A DNA stretch of 64,000 bases from Pokkaliibacter sp. MBI-7 (GTDB lineage Bacteria; Pseudomonadota; Gammaproteobacteria; Pseudomonadales; Balneatricaceae). Every line of letters starts with the position of its first letter. Position 1 is the stretch's first letter. Positions 34,234 through 42,829 of this stretch are shown in pieces. Location: assembly GCF_029846635.1 (NCBI RefSeq), contig NZ_JARVTG010000001.1, forward strand, positions 1,208,501 through 1,272,500, in the 5' to 3' direction. The notes under the pieces are model-generated. The model saw nothing but the letters and a program-made list of their open reading frames with translations, did no database searches and was not told where the DNA came from. Made by a program: the position numbers and the translations under genes.

Positions 34234-37091
34234 TGATTGGTTACTTTGACCCCAAAACCGACCGCGACCTCGGTACCCCTGCCAGCCTCTCCACGACGCT
34301 AATCACGCTGGAAATCGACGGTGAGCAGGTGCAGGTGCCGGAAGGCACCTCGGTGATGCGCGCCGCTGCGCTGGCTGGTATCAACATCCCCAAACTCTGC
34401 GCCACAGACAGCCTCAAGTCCTTCGGTTCCTGTCGTGTCTGTCTGGTGGAGATTGAAGGCCGCCGCGGCTATCCCGCCTCCTGCACCACCCCGGTCAGCG
34501 AAGGCATGGTGGTACGCACCGAGACCCCGCGTATCAACAAGCTGCGCAAAAACGTGATGGAGCTGTATATCTCCGACCATCCGCTCGACTGTCTGACCTG
34601 CCCCAGCAATGGTAACTGTGAGCTGCAGGACATGGTCGGCGTGGTTGGCCTGCGCGAGGTACGCTATGGCCTCAGCGTCAGCAACCACCTGCATTTGCCC
34701 AAGGATACCTCCAACCCCTATTTCACCTTTGATCCGAGCAAGTGCATCCTGTGCTCCCGCTGCGTCCGTGCCTGTGAAGAAACCCAGGGCACCTTCGCCC
34801 TCACCATCAACAGCCGTGGCTTTGACTCCAAGATCACTGCCGGGGCCAATGAAGCCTTCATGGACTCCGAATGCGTGTCCTGCGGAGCCTGCGTGCAGGC
34901 CTGCCCGACTGCCACCCTGAGTGAAAACACGGTGATCGAGTTTGGTCAGGCCGACCACAGCGTCATCACCACCTGTGCTTACTGCGGTGTTGGTTGCAGT
35001 TTCAAAGCCGAGATGAAGGGCAACCGGGTGGTCAATATGGTGCCTTACAAGGATGGCAAGGCCAATCGTGGCCATGCCTGCGTCAAGGGGCGCTTTGCCT
35101 TTGGTTACGCCACCCATCAGGACCGTATCACCCAGCCGATGATCCGTGACCGCATCGACCAGCCCTGGCGCACCGTCAGCTGGGACGAAGCCTTCCAGTT
35201 TGCGGCCAGCCGTATCCGGCAGATTCAGGATCAGTACGGCACCAATTCCGTCGGCGCCATCACCTCCTCTCGCTGCACCAACGAAGAAACCTATCTGGTG
35301 CAGAAACTGGTACGTGCCGCCTTTGGCAATAACAACGTCGATACCTGTGCCCGCGTCTGCCACTCGCCCACCGGTTACGGCCTGAAGATGACACTGGGGG
35401 AGTCCGCGGGGACTCAGGACTTTGATTCGGTGGAACACACCGATGTGGTGATGGTGATCGGAGCCAACCCCACGGATGCCCACCCGGTATTTGGCTCGCG
35501 ACTGAAAAAACGCCTGCGTCAGGGCGCAAGGCTGATCGTTGTTGATCCGCGCCAGATTGACCTGCTCAAGGGCCCGCACTATCAGGCCGATCACCACCTG
35601 CAGCTGCGCCCCGGCACCAACGTCGCTTTTATCAATGCCATGGCTCACACCATTATCAGCGAAGGGCTGGAGCATAAAGACTTCATCACCGCACGCTGTG
35701 ATCAGGCGGCCTACCAGCAGTGGCTGAGTTTTATCAGTGACAGCCGTCACAGCCCCGAGGCCACCGAAGCCATCACCGGTATTCCGGCAGCCGAACTGCG
35801 CGCAGCAGCCCGCCTCTACGCCAGTGAAGGCAACAGCGCCATCTATTACGGTCTGGGGGTGACGGAGCACAGTCAGGGCTCCACCATGGTGACCGGCATC
35901 GCCAACCTGGCCATGCTGACCGGTAACTTTGGTCGCCCCGGTGTGGGCGTTAACCCTCTGCGCGGTCAGAACAACGTACAGGGCTCCTGCGATATGGGCT
36001 CCTTCCCCCACGAACTGCCCGGCTACCGTCACGTCAGTGACAGCAGTGTCCGTCAGTTGTTCGAGCAGGAATGGCAGGTATCGCTGGCCGACCAGCCCGG
36101 TCTGCGCATTCCCAACATGTTCGAGGCCGCCATCGCCGGCAGCTTCAAGGCGCTGTACTGTCAGGGTGAGGACATTGCCCAGTCCGACCCCAATACTCAA
36201 CACGTGGAAGCAGCGCTGGGTTCACTCGAATGTCTGATCGTGCAGGACATCTTCCTCAACGAGACGGCTAAGTACGCCCATGTGCTGCTGCCCGGCGCCA
36301 CCTTTCTGGAGAAGAACGGTACCTTTACCAATGCCGAGCGACGTATTGCCCGGGTACGCAAAGCCATGCCCCCCCTGGCAGGCAAGGAAGACTGGCAGGT
36401 TACTCAGGGGCTGGCTGCTGCACTGGGCTACACCATGCCCTATCAGCACCCCAGCGAAATCATGGATGAAATCGCCCGGCTAACTCCCTCCTTCCACGGC
36501 GTCAGTTATGCCCGTCTGGAGGAACTGGGCAGTATCCAGTGGCCCTGCAATGACGAGCATCCGCAGGGTACGCCAGTCATGCACGAGGAGAGCTTCACCA
36601 TCGGTCAGGGGCACTTCATCCCCACCGAGTTTGTCCCGACCGAAGAACGGGTCAATGGTCGCTATCCGCTGCTGCTGACCACCGGGCGCATCCTCAGCCA
36701 GTACAACGTCGGGGCGCAGACGCGCCGCACCGCCAACGTAGCCTGGCATGCTGAAGACGTGCTGGAGCTGCACCCGCACGATGCCGAAGAGCGCGGCATC
36801 AGCGATGGTGACTGGGTCGGTATCAGCAGCCGTGCCGGTCATACGGTACTGCGCGCCTGTGTATCGTCACGGATGCAGCCGGGTGTGGTGTACACCACCT
36901 TCCACCACCCGTTCTCCGGTGCCAACGTCATCACCACGGATAACTCCGACTGGGCCACCAACTGCCCGGAATATAAGGTGACGGCGGTGCAGGCTGAAAA
37001 GGTCACGGAGATATCGAAGTGGCAGGAACGCTTCCGTCATCATGACAACCATCAGCGGCAGCTGCTGAACGAGTCACAGGCCGAGGTTTAA
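34233..37091 (+). CDS. fdsA: NAD-dependent formate dehydrogenase alpha (catalytic) subunit (FdsA)
   Basis: 952 residues. The N-terminus is NuoG-like: [2Fe-2S] Cys56, 67, 70 and 84; His116 with Cys120, 123 and 129; two ferredoxin-type clusters at Cys171-181 and Cys214-224. The catalytic module has a [4Fe-4S] at Cys248, 251, 255 and 283 and the active-site Cys376-His377 in CARVCHSPTG, so it is a cysteine and not a selenocysteine enzyme. It oxidises formate to CO2 at a bis-MGD molybdenum (or tungsten) centre. With FdsG and FdsB it makes NADH from formate in the cytosol. Length matches the Cupriavidus/Rhodobacter enzyme. Confidence 0.96.
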   Translation: MIGYFDPKTDRDLGTPASLSTTLITLEIDGEQVQVPEGTSVMRAAALAGINIPKLCATDSLKSFGSCRVCLVEIEGRRGYPASCTTPVSEGMVVRTETPRINKLRKNVMELYISDHPLDCLTCPSNGNCELQDMVGVVGLREVRYGLSVSNHLHLPKDTSNPYFTFDPSKCILCSRCVRACEETQGTFALTINSRGFDSKITAGANEAFMDSECVSCGACVQACPTATLSENTVIEFGQADHSVITTCAYCGVGCSFKAEMKGNRVVNMVPYKDGKANRGHACVKGRFAFGYATHQDRITQPMIRDRIDQPWRTVSWDEAFQFAASRIRQIQDQYGTNSVGAITSSRCTNEETYLVQKLVRAAFGNNNVDTCARVCHSPTGYGLKMTLGESAGTQDFDSVEHTDVVMVIGANPTDAHPVFGSRLKKRLRQGARLIVVDPRQIDLLKGPHYQADHHLQLRPGTNVAFINAMAHTIISEGLEHKDFITARCDQAAYQQWLSFISDSRHSPEATEAITGIPAAELRAAARLYASEGNSAIYYGLGVTEHSQGSTMVTGIANLAMLTGNFGRPGVGVNPLRGQNNVQGSCDMGSFPHELPGYRHVSDSSVRQLFEQEWQVSLADQPGLRIPNMFEAAIAGSFKALYCQGEDIAQSDPNTQHVEAALGSLECLIVQDIFLNETAKYAHVLLPGATFLEKNGTFTNAERRIARVRKAMPPLAGKEDWQVTQGLAAALGYTMPYQHPSEIMDEIARLTPSFHGVSYARLEELGSIQWPCNDEHPQGTPVMHEESFTIGQGHFIPTEFVPTEERVNGRYPLLLTTGRILSQYNVGAQTRRTANVAWHAEDVLELHPHDAEERGISDGDWVGISSRAGHTVLRACVSSRMQPGVVYTTFHHPFSGANVITTDNSDWATNCPEYKVTAVQAEKVTEISKWQERFRHHDNHQRQLLNESQAEV

Positions 37092-37178
37092 GACAGCTGG
37101 CACCAGGACACCGTGTCAGCACGGTGTCCTTGTCGCGCTGATCTGAGAGGCACATGCCCACCGATGGGGATACGCACT

Positions 37179-37382
37179 ATGAAAGCTGAATATCTGATCA
37201 AGATGGCTAACCAGATAGCCCTCAATCTGGCCTATGAGCAGGATCACGACCGCCGTGCCGACAAGGTGGCAGGTCACATCAAGAAGTTCTGGGAACCGCG
37301 GATGATCGAAGTACTGCTGGCTGTCGACCCGGCACATCCCGAGCTCAGCCCCTGTGTGGTGATCGTCCTCAGCAGGCTGTAA
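37179..37382 (+). CDS. fdsD: Formate dehydrogenase delta subunit (FdsD)
   Basis: 67 residues from ATG 37179. The sequence KMANQIALNLAYEQDHDRRADKVAGHIKKFWEPRM is characteristic of the FdsD/FdhD-delta subunit family. The protein stabilises or matures the FdsABG complex. In many genomes fdsC (an FdhD sulfurtransferase) lies between fdsA and fdsD; here only 87 bp separate them and no fdsC is present, so the sulfurtransferase must be elsewhere. Confidence 0.93.
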   Translation: MKAEYLIKMANQIALNLAYEQDHDRRADKVAGHIKKFWEPRMIEVLLAVDPAHPELSPCVVIVLSRL

Positions 37383-37390
37383 CTACAGAC

Positions 37391-37425
37391 GCCCGTGCCT
37401 GCCACCTTGCGCGGCAGGCACGGGC
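37391..37425. terminator. Bidirectional terminator between fdsD and the DUF3142 gene
   Basis: GCCCGTGCCTGCC (37391-37403) pairs perfectly with GGCAGGCACGGGC (37413-37425), between convergent genes. U-runs are poor but the stem is very stable. Confidence 0.75.
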
Positions 37426-37442
37426 CTCATCAGGCGGCCCTC

Positions 37443-38165
37443 TCAGGGATTAAGCAGAAACACCACCTCACCGCGATAATAGGGCGACTGCTGCAGCTGT
37501 CGCTGCCAGTCCACATCCCACTCACCGCCCTGCACCAGCCCCACCTTGAACGGAATCCGCAGCTGGCTCAGGCTGGCCAGATAACGCTCGTAACCAGCCA
37601 CGCTGTGCCTGCCCTGATAGGTTTGCACTACCAGTTCATCCACTGTCCCTGTCAGGCTGTTGAGAGTGGCCACATCGCCGGTACGGGTCCAGTCCAGCAG
37701 CCCGGTAATGCTGAGGCGATACTGCGCGGGCAACTGCTCCCGCAGCTGCCGCAGAAAATCGGCGTAGCGCCCCAGCTGATAGGAGCCCGCGTCAAAATCC
37801 AGCTGAATACCTACCGGCGTACGGCCTGCCTGCTGCCAATACTGCAGCTGATTGCGGATACTGAGCACAATACTGTCATCCCATTGCAGGGTACGTACGC
37901 GATAAGCCAGCCAGACCCGCGCCTGCCCGACGGCACGGACAACCGCCGGGCCCTGACGGGAAAAACTGACCTGCCCCGACGCATTGCCGTTGATCTGCCC
38001 CTGCAATACATAGAGCTGCTCCGCCTGCTGCAGAACGGGCTGTGGTTTGACCCCGGCCCACAGCCAGAACTGCCGGTATTGCGGTGCCTGCACCTCAGCC
38101 CACACCACATTACAGATCAGCAGCCAGCACATTGCAGCCGCCCGCCAGAAGGATTTCCCGGACAC
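37443..38165 (-). CDS. Exported DUF3142 protein
   Basis: 240 residues from GTG 38165, chosen because the AAGGA site overlapping the previous stop codon is then eight bases away. A signal peptide ends near VVWAEVQ. The DUF3142 pattern is visible: FWLWAG, VYRVRTLQWDD-like strand, PVGIQLDFDAGSYQLGRYADFL, and RLSITGLLDW. The fold is expected to be a TIM barrel resembling glycoside hydrolases, with the QLDFD acidic pair in the catalytic position, but no activity is established. Translationally coupled to the large exported protein upstream. Confidence 0.8.
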   Translation of the reverse strand: MSGKSFWRAAAMCWLLICNVVWAEVQAPQYRQFWLWAGVKPQPVLQQAEQLYVLQGQINGNASGQVSFSRQGPAVVRAVGQARVWLAYRVRTLQWDDSIVLSIRNQLQYWQQAGRTPVGIQLDFDAGSYQLGRYADFLRQLREQLPAQYRLSITGLLDWTRTGDVATLNSLTGTVDELVVQTYQGRHSVAGYERYLASLSQLRIPFKVGLVQGGEWDVDWQRQLQQSPYYRGEVVFLLNP

Positions 38166-38176
38166 CCTCACCGTCC

Positions 38177-40432
38177 TTACCAGTAATACTTGAGGGATTG
38201 TGCCCAGGGCGTGTTGCCGTAGTCACGCTTGAGGGTGTTGAACCACTGTTTGCGCTGCTTCAGCGGGATGTCGTCAGCACTGCAGCTGTTATAGCCGCTG
38301 GGGGCAAAACAACGAACCGCGCGGTATAACGCATAGCTGCGATCACGGGCGGAGGCACGCGGATAAGCGATGACCCGCTGATAGAGCGCCAGGCGCGAGG
38401 TCGCCTTACCGCCAAACAGATCCTCACTGCCTGCCAGCGAGGATGGCTCCGGACGGCTGCCGAGGGGGGGCTGATCAAAGCCATTGCGCAGATAGAACTC
38501 ACCCAGACAGTTCAGGCTGTGTGGATCGTTGCTGTCTGCCGCCAGCCGCTCGGCCGTCTGCTGCAGACTGTCACACGGATAGGCACCCTCTACCGCCTGC
38601 CCCTGCCAGGCAAAAATGCCGGGATACTGGCTGGTGCTGCCCAGTGCAAAGTCTGAGGTATCAACACTGGGATCATAGTTTGCCTGCCACTGCTGATAAC
38701 GCTGCCATTGCTGCAGGCTGGCACTAAGGTCGACCAGCCTGGCGTCTTCGACAAAGTCGGCATAGCGACCGCGGGTCAGATCTTTGTAGAGCAGGGTAAA
38801 CAGTGCTGTGCGCTGCTCACTCTCAGACAGCCCCTGCCCCTTAGCCAGCGCCAGCAGGGTCTCGTCAGCGGCAACAAAGCGGATCAGCAGATCGCGTGCC
38901 TGTGGCTGCACAATCCAGGAGCCCGGCTGGAATACCTCTGCCACTGCCTGACTGCGCTCCAGCGTCATGGCCTGTGCAATCTGCAACAACTGATCACGCA
39001 GCGCATCGGAGTTCAGCAACTTCATCTGCTGCCAGTGTGCACGCGCCGCAGACCACTGCTGCTGCGCCATCAACGCCATGCCCTTGAGCATCTGCGCACT
39101 GAAGCTGCGCAGTGGTAGCGGTCCGGCGGCTGGCAGGGGCGGCACGCTGGCAACCACCCCGGCATAGTCTTTAGCAACAAAATAGGCCTGTGCCACGTTC
39201 AGGAAATCAGCATCATCGGCGGTCAGTTGTTGCTGGCTGAGCTGCTGGCTAATATCAGCCGCCTCCAGCAGCACCGGATCACCGCTGTAGTCAACCGCAC
39301 GCAGCCAGCGCAGATCCTGAATCAGGCCAAGGACAGGCATGGCACGGTAGGTTTTCAGTTCATCCCGCAGCAGCTTGCCGTCAATTTCATTGAGCAGCGG
39401 AATGGCATCGTCCGCGGGTGTCAGCGCAGACCATGCCGACTGGGTCTGTGCGGCCAGCGCATCGTCACTGCCGGTCATCCAGGCGATACGACGGAACAGC
39501 CCGGTGGCCGAACTGGCGTAACGTCCATCGGGGTAACGCTGCAGGTAACGCTCAAAGGCCTGCCTGGCAGCATTCAGTTCGGGCTGACTGACCTTACTGA
39601 TATCAAAGTCCCCGTACTCCCCCTCCGCCTGTACTTGCGCCGCCACCAGTGACACACGGCCACTCATATAGGTCGCCGCTTCAGCAACCCAGGGCACCGC
39701 TGACTGCGCCAGCGTCTCCAGCGCGCTGCCAAGGTCGTCGTCCGGGGTATTGCCACGATAGAAAGCGGCCGCCACATTCAGGTACTGCTGATAGGCTTCT
39801 TTAGCGGACACCACCGGGCTTTGTGCGGTCTGGATGTCTTCCGGGGCAGCGGAGTCCGCCTTGCAGTTCCCCACCAGCAGCAGACGCTGGCTGATCAGCT
39901 CGCGCCGGTCTGCGTCGGCCAGCGCACTATCACTGAGCACCGTCTGCATAAAATCATTGGCATTCTGCAGGCTGTTGGATACACAGCGCCCCTCCAGCCA
40001 GGCATCGCTGCGTTGTGCCGCCTGTTTGAGCACCTCCTCATCAATGCCGAGCGGAGTCAGCTGCTTCGCCAGCTGCGCATAGACTGCCGACTGCTCGGTG
40101 CGTGCATAGTGCCAGCTGTACCCCAGCAGATCGGTGGTGGAGAAAGGGATATTCAATGGCGCCGGAGGTTTGGGCGCCTCTGCAGGCGGGGCCTCGTCAT
40201 CCGGATCAGCACGACGGAGCAGCTGCATCTGCTGCTGATCGCCCAGCAGCAGCGCCAGATTGATGCGGGTATCGTTGGCAGGCGACAGAAACGGCAGCTG
40301 GCCAATGCCACAACTCATTACTGACGCGCTGAGATTAATATCAGTATCGCCTTCGCAGCCATCCGGCCCGCAGGCCAGCGCCAGACCAGGAAGGCACAGT
40401 GCCAGCGCACTGAGTTTAAACAGGGATTTCAT
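38177..40432 (-). CDS. Large exported protein of unknown function, partner of DUF3142
   Basis: 751 residues. The signal peptide LSALALCLPGLALA ends before CGPDGCEGD; the Cys is preceded by ALA and does not make a good lipobox, so the protein is probably secreted to the periplasm. The rest is helical and repetitive, with TPR-like segments (AYQQYLNVAAAFYRGN, ARQAFERYLQRYPDGRYAS, FLNVAQAYFVAKDYAGVVAS) and ends with paired aromatic/Cys segments. I recognise no enzymatic motif. It is coupled to the DUF3142 gene 12 bp downstream, suggesting they act together in the envelope. Confidence 0.72.
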   Translation of the reverse strand: MKSLFKLSALALCLPGLALACGPDGCEGDTDINLSASVMSCGIGQLPFLSPANDTRINLALLLGDQQQMQLLRRADPDDEAPPAEAPKPPAPLNIPFSTTDLLGYSWHYARTEQSAVYAQLAKQLTPLGIDEEVLKQAAQRSDAWLEGRCVSNSLQNANDFMQTVLSDSALADADRRELISQRLLLVGNCKADSAAPEDIQTAQSPVVSAKEAYQQYLNVAAAFYRGNTPDDDLGSALETLAQSAVPWVAEAATYMSGRVSLVAAQVQAEGEYGDFDISKVSQPELNAARQAFERYLQRYPDGRYASSATGLFRRIAWMTGSDDALAAQTQSAWSALTPADDAIPLLNEIDGKLLRDELKTYRAMPVLGLIQDLRWLRAVDYSGDPVLLEAADISQQLSQQQLTADDADFLNVAQAYFVAKDYAGVVASVPPLPAAGPLPLRSFSAQMLKGMALMAQQQWSAARAHWQQMKLLNSDALRDQLLQIAQAMTLERSQAVAEVFQPGSWIVQPQARDLLIRFVAADETLLALAKGQGLSESEQRTALFTLLYKDLTRGRYADFVEDARLVDLSASLQQWQRYQQWQANYDPSVDTSDFALGSTSQYPGIFAWQGQAVEGAYPCDSLQQTAERLAADSNDPHSLNCLGEFYLRNGFDQPPLGSRPEPSSLAGSEDLFGGKATSRLALYQRVIAYPRASARDRSYALYRAVRCFAPSGYNSCSADDIPLKQRKQWFNTLKRDYGNTPWAQSLKYYW

Positions 40433-41071
40433 AAACGCTCCGTGTCAAAAAGTAGAAAGCAAACAGCCCGTCCCCCGACCTGATCGAGGCCGGCAAGACG
40501 GGTTTTCAGGCAACGCTGGTCAATTCGCATCGGCCTGCCGGGAAAGTGCGGCAAATTATCGCTGCTAACCCGCTCACTACCAACCATCCTGTGGCAGGCT
40601 CTCCCGCTTTTTCCTGTATCAGGTAGTGGTGCCTGTTTATCCACCGCCACCGCCCTATCCACAAACCAAGGTACCAAGCAGAGCCAGCCGGACCCGCCCC
40701 TGAGCGAAAGCCGCCCCTATCCGGGCGCTATAAATTCAGAGGATGAATTAGCAATATAACGATCACCTCAATTAAAAATATAAATCGCCAAATAATTTTA
40801 AAAACAGATCAATAATTAAAATGAAATAACAATCAGCAAATAACGAAAATAGATTTCCATACATCCTACGAATAGCGACTTTATTATCTCGTCCATCGCG
40901 CACCAAATAGAGCCACGTATTGCCTAATAGTGTTACCTGTTTGTGCATATACTTCCCAACCCTGCTTTTATGCGGTTTATCGGCGAAACAGGCCTGGGCG
41001 TTTCCTGGAAGAAACACCTAATAATCTGATTTTTAACACTTTTCTGTAAATCTATACACCAGACCCCGGTT
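40433..41071. other. Long AT-rich non-coding region
   Basis: From about 40730 to 41060 the base composition is strongly AT-rich compared with both flanks. Short frames exist (for example 40772-40948 on the minus strand) but none has convincing coding character. The region ends at a sigma-54 promoter and may hold its enhancer sites. Confidence 0.45.
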
Positions 41072-41087
41072 TGGCACTGAATCTGCT
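41072..41087 (+). promoter_or_regulatory. Sigma-54 promoter upstream of the Rieske oxygenase gene
   Basis: TGGCACTGAATCTGCT matches the -24/-12 pattern TGGCAC-N5-TTGC: GG at 41073-41074 and GC at 41085-41086 have exact 12-base spacing, with one change (CTGC for TTGC). Transcription should start near 41098, leaving a leader of about 275 bases. Confidence 0.65.
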
Positions 41088-41257
41088 TTATACAAACATG
41101 AATCAACACTTCACATCTGGAACAGAAGAGCTGTCTGTCTGCTGCCGCAGGCGTTGTCGTTCTATTTTTCTATTTCTGCGTTTCAGGATAACCAGGAGAA
41201 ATAGCCGCAGTCAGCACAAAAATTAAACAGCGAGGTCAGACTTCAGGCCATCCCGAT

Positions 41258-41380
41258 ATGGATATGCGTCGTTTCCAGACAGCGTTGCATAACTCCCTTT
41301 ATCTTCCCGCGGCGATCATGCCGTGGATTTGTCCTGGCCTTTTATTATTCGTGATAACAATGAGAAATCGACCATGCTAA
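41258..41380 (+). CDS. Possible 40-codon upstream reading frame overlapping the Rieske start
   Basis: ATG 41258 opens a 40-codon frame whose stop TAA (41378-41380) overlaps the start region of the oxygenase (ATG 41374). It has no good ribosome site and no family likeness. The overlap geometry would allow translational coupling, but coding character is weak. Confidence 0.15.
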   Translation: MDMRRFQTALHNSLYLPAAIMPWICPGLLLFVITMRNRPC

Positions 41381-42684
41381 GCGAAGAAAAAAATAACCGG
41401 CTGACTCGTGTCGGCCCAGGCACCGAAATGGGCGAATACCTCCGCCGCTACTGGCACCCTATTGCCGGTGAGAGTGAATTTGACGACAAAGCCATCAAGC
41501 CCATCCGTATCCTCGGCGAAGATCTGGTGCTGTATAAGGACCTCTGCGGCAACTACGGTCTGGTTGACCGGCGCTGCCCCCACCGCAGCGCCGACATGTC
41601 TTATGGCTATGTAGAAAACAACGGCATTCGCTGCAGCTATCACGGCTGGCAGTTCGACAATAGCGGTCAGTGCGTGCATCAGCCCTTCGAGGAGGTCTGT
41701 GATCCGTCCGCCAGAATGCGCTGCAACACCCGCACCAACGCCTATCCGGTACAGGCCAAGGCGGGCCTGCTGTGGGCTTACATGGGCCCGGCGCCGGCAC
41801 CGCAGCTGCCTGACTGGGAATTGTTCAATTACAAGAACGGTTTTGCACAGGGCGTGTTTGCCGAGATTCCCTGCAACTGGTTCCAGTGCCAGGAGAACTC
41901 CATTGACCCGGTGCATTTTGAGTGGACCCACAACAACTGGACCCTGCGCCAGCAGAGTGACGACACCGAGGGTTATGTCCCGACTCACAAGAAGCTGGAT
42001 TTTGAGGAGTTCGACTACGGCTTCACCTATAAGCGCCTGCGCGGCATCGAAACCGAAGATGACATCATGTGGCAGGTCGGGCGGGTCACTCTGTGGCCCA
42101 ATGGTTTCTACCTCGGTCACCATTTTGAGTGGCGGGTACCCATTGATGACTACCACACCCTGAGCGTGCTGTGGGTATTCAGCCGGGTACCCACAGAGCA
42201 GGAGCCTTACCAGCAGCGCAGGATTCCTTCCTGGTATGGCCCGATTAAGGATCCGATCAGCGGTCGCTGGATCACCAGCCATGTCGCCAATCAGGACTTC
42301 GTTGTCTGGGTGGGTCAGGGTCAGATCACTGATCGCAGCCGCGAGCGTCTGGGGCAAAGTGACCGAGGCATCGTGATGATGCGCCGCCGTTTCTTCGAAG
42401 AGCTGGATGCCCTGCGTGACAACCCGGCACATCAGCCCAAGGGGCTGATCACCGACCCCGCCCTGAACCACAACGTCTTCCTGCCTTCGGCCTGCCGCGA
42501 TGAGCTGATCAACGGTTTACCGCGTGAGGAGCTGGCTGCCCACCCGTTGCTCGGCCCCTACCTGAAAGACTTCTTTGGTCAGGCCGGTCAGCCGGATGAC
42601 GTCCGTGAAGCTTACGAAGAGGCCGTTGGCCAGAAAATGCAGGGCGCCAAACTGTTCGCCGTGCATGGCAGCGGTCGCAAGTAA
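41374..42684 (+). CDS. Rieske [2Fe-2S] aromatic ring-hydroxylating oxygenase, alpha subunit
   Basis: 436 residues from ATG 41374. The Rieske ligands are Cys68, His70, Cys87 and His90 (RCPHRS and CSYHGW). The mononuclear iron site is Asp178, His181 and His186 in ENSIDPVHFEWTHNNW. The sequence belongs to the phthalate 4,5-dioxygenase/vanillate demethylase-like group of stand-alone alpha subunits, which take electrons from a separate reductase. No reductase gene is adjacent. The enzyme would hydroxylate or O-demethylate an aromatic or heterocyclic compound. The neighbouring substrate-binding protein suggests uptake of the same compound. Confidence 0.92.
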   Translation: MLSEEKNNRLTRVGPGTEMGEYLRRYWHPIAGESEFDDKAIKPIRILGEDLVLYKDLCGNYGLVDRRCPHRSADMSYGYVENNGIRCSYHGWQFDNSGQCVHQPFEEVCDPSARMRCNTRTNAYPVQAKAGLLWAYMGPAPAPQLPDWELFNYKNGFAQGVFAEIPCNWFQCQENSIDPVHFEWTHNNWTLRQQSDDTEGYVPTHKKLDFEEFDYGFTYKRLRGIETEDDIMWQVGRVTLWPNGFYLGHHFEWRVPIDDYHTLSVLWVFSRVPTEQEPYQQRRIPSWYGPIKDPISGRWITSHVANQDFVVWVGQGQITDRSRERLGQSDRGIVMMRRRFFEELDALRDNPAHQPKGLITDPALNHNVFLPSACRDELINGLPREELAAHPLLGPYLKDFFGQAGQPDDVREAYEEAVGQKMQGAKLFAVHGSGRK

Positions 42685-42829
42685 GAAGGGGAATACCTGC
42701 TGATCAGGTCATGAAGGCATGGGTTGTCTGCCTCCGGGCAGACAACCTCACCCCTCTGATGCGCACCACCGACAGGGCTCTCGCAGGCCATCCGTAAACA
42801 GCCGTTACACCAACGATAAGGACACCCAT

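Noticed and set aside
34299..36203. Long open frame (634 codons) on the strand opposite fdsA
   Set aside because: It lies wholly antisense to the strongly conserved fdsA gene and reads as low-complexity Gly/Val/His/Ala sequence, a common by-product of GC-rich codon use.
34233..37091. Selenocysteine in FdsA
   Set aside because: The active-site codon is a plain Cys codon (Cys376) and there is no in-frame TGA.
40772..40948. 59-codon minus-strand frame in the AT-rich region, ending in a hydrophobic stretch
   Set aside because: A GGGAAG site precedes it, but there is no family likeness and the hydrophobic end is what AT-rich DNA gives by chance.
41377..42471. 364-codon minus-strand frame opposite the Rieske gene
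   Set aside because: The + strand carries intact Rieske and iron motifs; the antisense frame has no recognisable features.
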